Below are positions 61,119 to 64,000 of a DNA stretch of 64,000 nucleotides, in pieces (position 1 is the stretch's first letter; each line of letters starts with the position of its first letter). The translations under genes and the position numbers were made by a program. Source of the DNA: Pisolithus tinctorius (lineage: Eukaryota; Basidiomycota; Agaricomycetes; Boletales; Pisolithaceae); NCBI GenBank assembly GCA_024663395.1, contig JANFAH010000021.1, forward strand, positions 372,001-436,000, written 5' to 3'. Below the pieces are notes generated by a model. The model was not told the origin of the DNA. It saw only the letters and a list, made by a program, of their open reading frames with translations, and did no database searches.

Positions 61119-63244
61119 TGTGAGTCAAAGTGTGGAAAGGTGGTGAAAACCAACCAAAACCAACACAAAAGACAAATGTAAAGCAAGTGGTGGTGTGCCT
61201 CCACAGAACCTGGAGTGCAGAAACCTAAGAGGGGGAAACTTCAATGGCAGGTGCTCCTAGCGCAAGTCGTCGACGAGTTATGCAGGAGTAGATGAATGGA
61301 TGATGACTGAGGAGGGGATGCTGAACAGAGTGAAGGTGTTCAGCTGAAAGGACTTCTTGGAATAATGGACTTCAATAAAATGTGCTCCTGGCGCAAGTCA
61401 TTGACAAGTTATGCAGGAGTGGAGGGATGACTAAGACTGCTGACTAAGAGGAAGCTTCAGATGAATGATGGAGGCAGATAGACTCTTCCAAATGAGCCTC
61501 AACTACCAAGTATACGAATGATGACAGATAGACCCCTTCATGGAGCCTCAACTGTCGACAACGAGATAGGCACTGGACTGACTGCTGGACTGCTTCTGAA
61601 TTGCTTTTTTGTAGCTAAGTACATGGGGGTTTATATACTGTGGGGGGAGCACTGCTTGTGACAAACAAGGCACAAACACTTGGTAAGTAATGAGTAAGGA
61701 CTGAGTAAATCATGGTGAGTAAGCGAGAAATGATAAGTAAGCAAGCACAGAGGATTGGTAAGTATTGGCAATGAACGAGTCAAGGATAGTCAAAAGATCA
61801 CAAAATGAGTCAAATAGAATCAGAAACTGAGTAAGCGCACCGATATCACATTAGGGGGTGGCGATGCAAGTTAGATCTTGGCGGAGACATCTCTAGATCC
61901 AAAGATGGCATGACAGATGGACGGTGTTTCCAGATAGGGAAGTATTAATTCCAGAATTGAAGGGCATGAGTCAGGTGTCAAAGGGGGCTAGGGCATTGGG
62001 GGTCTGTGGGGCAATGAGAGCATACACGATTGTGTCTCCCACCCTTTCATCCTCTCAGCGAAGTTAACAAAAACTTCATGAACGGGGTTCTGATGGAGGA
62101 GGAGGAGAAGGGGGGATGTCTTCTGCTGGATCTTGCAGTAAGAAGGCAAGATGCATGTCATACTTGTCATGAATGCGATCAGGGAGGCTGGAGGACAGTA
62201 GATTATACTGAAGCTGTCGCAATGTGGGAAGAATGATGGACGAGACTGGAATAAAGACAGTGCAGGGAGCAGGGAGGAACAATCCATATGCTTCATCAAC
62301 TGGGGAGACTGAAATGACCACATAAGACCTTTCTAACCGAGTGACAGACCTGAGGCGACCAAAGAATGTCCTTCTGGAAGTCATACTGACAAGGAGAACA
62401 CGCTGACCAAGCTGCATGGGATGAGACGGGGCTGACAATGATGGGATGAACCAGGGGGCTTCAGGACGGAAGCTGGTGGGAACGCCTGGCAGATATACGT
62501 AGCCACTGTCTCTGGCAAATGAGACAAGCGAGATGATTGACGAAGAGGTGGCCATGATTGATGGACTATCCATATGCTTCATCAACTGGGGAGACTGAAA
62601 CGACCACATAAGACCTTTCTAACCGAGTGACAGACCTGAGGCGACCAAAGAATGTCCTTCTGGAAGTCATACTGACAAGGAGAACATGCTGACCAAGCTG
62701 CATGGGATGAGATGGGGCTGACAACAATGGGATGAACCAGGGGGCTTCAGGACGGAAGCTGGTGGGAATGCCTGGCAGATATACATAGCCACTGTCTCTG
62801 GCAAATGAGACAAGCGAAATGATTGACAAAGAGGTGGCCATGATTGATGGACTTAGCGAAATGAGCGTCTGATGGATGGAGTGCTGTAGAAATGCGCAGG
62901 GTGTGAGGATCCTCTCCAAATTTGGAAGGAAGAATCGTGGGGCTGAGCACTTTAAGCGAGTGTGGGAATGGAGTCGATATCTTTGGAAACGGTGGAGATA
63001 TGATGAAAACCGGAATGCTGTACACAGGCGCTAAAAACCTTTAATGCGCGCTTAACTCGCTTCCTCTTTTCTCTTTAGCACTGACGACTCGTTCTTGTGC
63101 AAAGGATGACTGTTAACATCCAACAGTCTTTCTACGCATGAGGCCTTTAGTCTTCATCTGCATGCTTGGGCATTGTGCACAACTCGTCGACGAGTTAGGC
63201 AGAGTCAGCTGTAACCATGTCCACAACACCTTTGGTGTGTGACA
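61119..63244 (-). mobile_element. LTR-like element L3 (2,126 bp) with internal duplication
   Basis: Minus-strand start TGTCACACACCAAAGG (63,244), end TTTGACTCACA (61,119), TATATAAACCCC promoter-like element at about 61,630. Collinear with L1 and L2 except that 62,283-62,568 is repeated in tandem at 62,569-62,854 (286-bp period). This breaks the conserved U3 frame into two overlapping pieces. Flanks CCCGG and CCAGG match at four of five bases, the best candidate target duplication among the copies. It is in the same orientation as L2, 12.7 kb away, but the DNA between is not an LTR-retrotransposon interior. Confidence 0.75.
62283..62854. repeat. 286-bp tandem duplication inside L3
   Basis: TCCATATGCTTCATCAACTG starts both units (62,283 and 62,569). 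The units differ at several C/T positions, so the duplication is not brand new. L1 and L2 have one unit. Confidence 0.9.
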
Positions 63245-63567
63245 CCGGGTTACGGTCACCAATTGGGAATTTGGCCGCCACACTCCCTTACCCAGTGTTA
63301 TGGAAGAAGAAAGAGATGAAGAAGAGGATAATAACAGTAGTAACAATGATGACAGTGATGATGATGACGATGATGAAGATAAAACAAACGATGAAAACAA
63401 AGACACCAATAATGATAACGACTACGACTCGGATGACTATTCATGATTTTCTTTTTCATTTCTTATGATACTCGTCTTCTGTCATTCCTTCATTTTTCTT
63501 TTTATTTTCCCTGGGTTCCCTGCATTGGTTGCAATCAGGGACAATTGCATTTCTTCTTGCCGGTGGA
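63245..63567. other. Spacer between head-to-head LTRs with acidic GAT-rich run
   Basis: About 320 bases. The plus-strand frame around 63,300-63,446 reads almost only Glu, Asp, Asn and Ser (EEERDEEEDNNSSNNDDSDD onward) to a stop, a GAT/GAA simple-sequence tract. It may be the end of an acidic protein exon from a TE-linked gene, or merely a simple repeat. Confidence 0.5.
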
Positions 63568-64000
63568 TGTCACACACCAAAGGTGTTGTGGACATGGTTA
63601 CAGCTGACTCTGCCTAACTTGTCAACGAGTTGCGCACAATGCCCAAGCATGCAGATGAAGACTAAAGGCCTCATGCGTAGAAAGACTGTTGGATGTTAAC
63701 AGTCATCCTTTGCACAAGAACGAGTCGTCAGTGCTAAAGAGAAAAGAGGAAGCGAGTTAAGCGCGCATTAAAGGTTTTTAGCGCCTGTGTACAGCATTCC
63801 GGTTTTCATCATATCTCCACCGTTTCCAAAGATATCGACTCCATTCCCACACTCGCTTAAAGTGCTCAGCCCCACGATTCTTCCTTCCAAATTTGGAGAG
63901 GATCCTCACACCCTGCGCATTTCTACAGCACTCCATCCATCAGACGCTCATTTCGCTAAGTCCATCAATCATGGCCACCTCTTTGTCAATCATTTCGCTT
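63568..64000 (+). mobile_element. LTR-like element L4, inverted relative to L3, cut by window end
   Basis: Plus-strand start TGTCACACACCAAAGGTG at 63,568. The first 433 bases match the reverse complement of L3 very closely, sharing L3-specific variants (GTTAACATCCAACAG, GTGTGGGAATGGAG), more closely than L1 or L2 do. Its flank (CGGTGGA) differs from those of the other copies, which confirms the TGTCAC boundary. Confidence 0.8.

Noticed and set aside
46558..63244. L2 and L3 as the two LTRs of one large retrotransposon enclosing the KDZ-TET island
   Set aside because: They are in the same orientation, but the interior has no gag, protease, reverse transcriptase or integrase. No purine tract or primer site adjoins the LTRs, and the outer flanks do not match as a target duplication.

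Overview
The window is eukaryotic and fungal. Short GT-AG introns (about 45-90 bases) interrupt most genes, and the recognisable families (HET-domain proteins, COP9 signalosome subunit 3, a Tad-like LINE, KDZ transposase with a TET/JBP oxygenase) together point to an Agaricomycete basidiomycete. A Boletales relative is my best guess, but that is family memory and not shown by the sequence.

Positions 1-36,900 are a gene region rebuilt by repeated duplication. It starts with a decayed WD40-TPR-HET gene (833-4816). A poorly interpretable stretch follows (4.8-8.4 kb), then a COP9 subunit 3 gene (about 9.98-11.68 kb, minus) whose 3' end is joined to a duplicated fragment of glucose-6-phosphate isomerase. 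Two genes of one family, a small P-loop domain + TPR-like repeats + HET domain, lie head to head in a large imperfect palindrome (12.9-19.6 kb). An apparently intact glucose-6-phosphate isomerase gene follows (20,426-22,268, minus, four exons, 550 codons). A tandem duplication comes next. Each unit holds a low-complexity conserved gene followed by another P-loop-TPR-HET gene: unit A is 22.9-28.3 kb, unit B 29.2-36.8 kb. Unit B has a broken first gene, a 670-bp TIR element, an 11-fold expanded pentapeptide repeat and a degraded P-loop. In all there are five HET genes: four from one expanding family and one from another.

Positions 36,900-64,000 are a transposon island, visibly poorer in CpG. 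It holds a 5'-truncated minus-strand LINE carrying many CGA-to-TGA nonsense changes and split by a 1.85-kb LTR-like element. Degenerate minisatellites follow. Then comes an island of DNA-transposon genes: a protein with Zn(II)2Cys6-like cysteine spacing (itself split by a second LTR), a Pro-rich repeat protein, a multi-exon minus-strand companion gene, a KDZ transposase with its CxC2 cysteine cluster, and a 2OG-Fe(II) oxygenase of the JBP/TET type. The right edge has a third LTR with a 286-bp internal duplication facing a fourth, inverted copy.

HET proteins are fungal allorecognition/cell-death factors, so the left half reads as a rapidly evolving non-self-recognition cluster. The right half combines a transposase with a putative methylcytosine oxidase, next to repeats that carry the mutational footprint of CpG methylation. 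Exon limits are given only where frame and splice sites agree. No database or alignment program was available.
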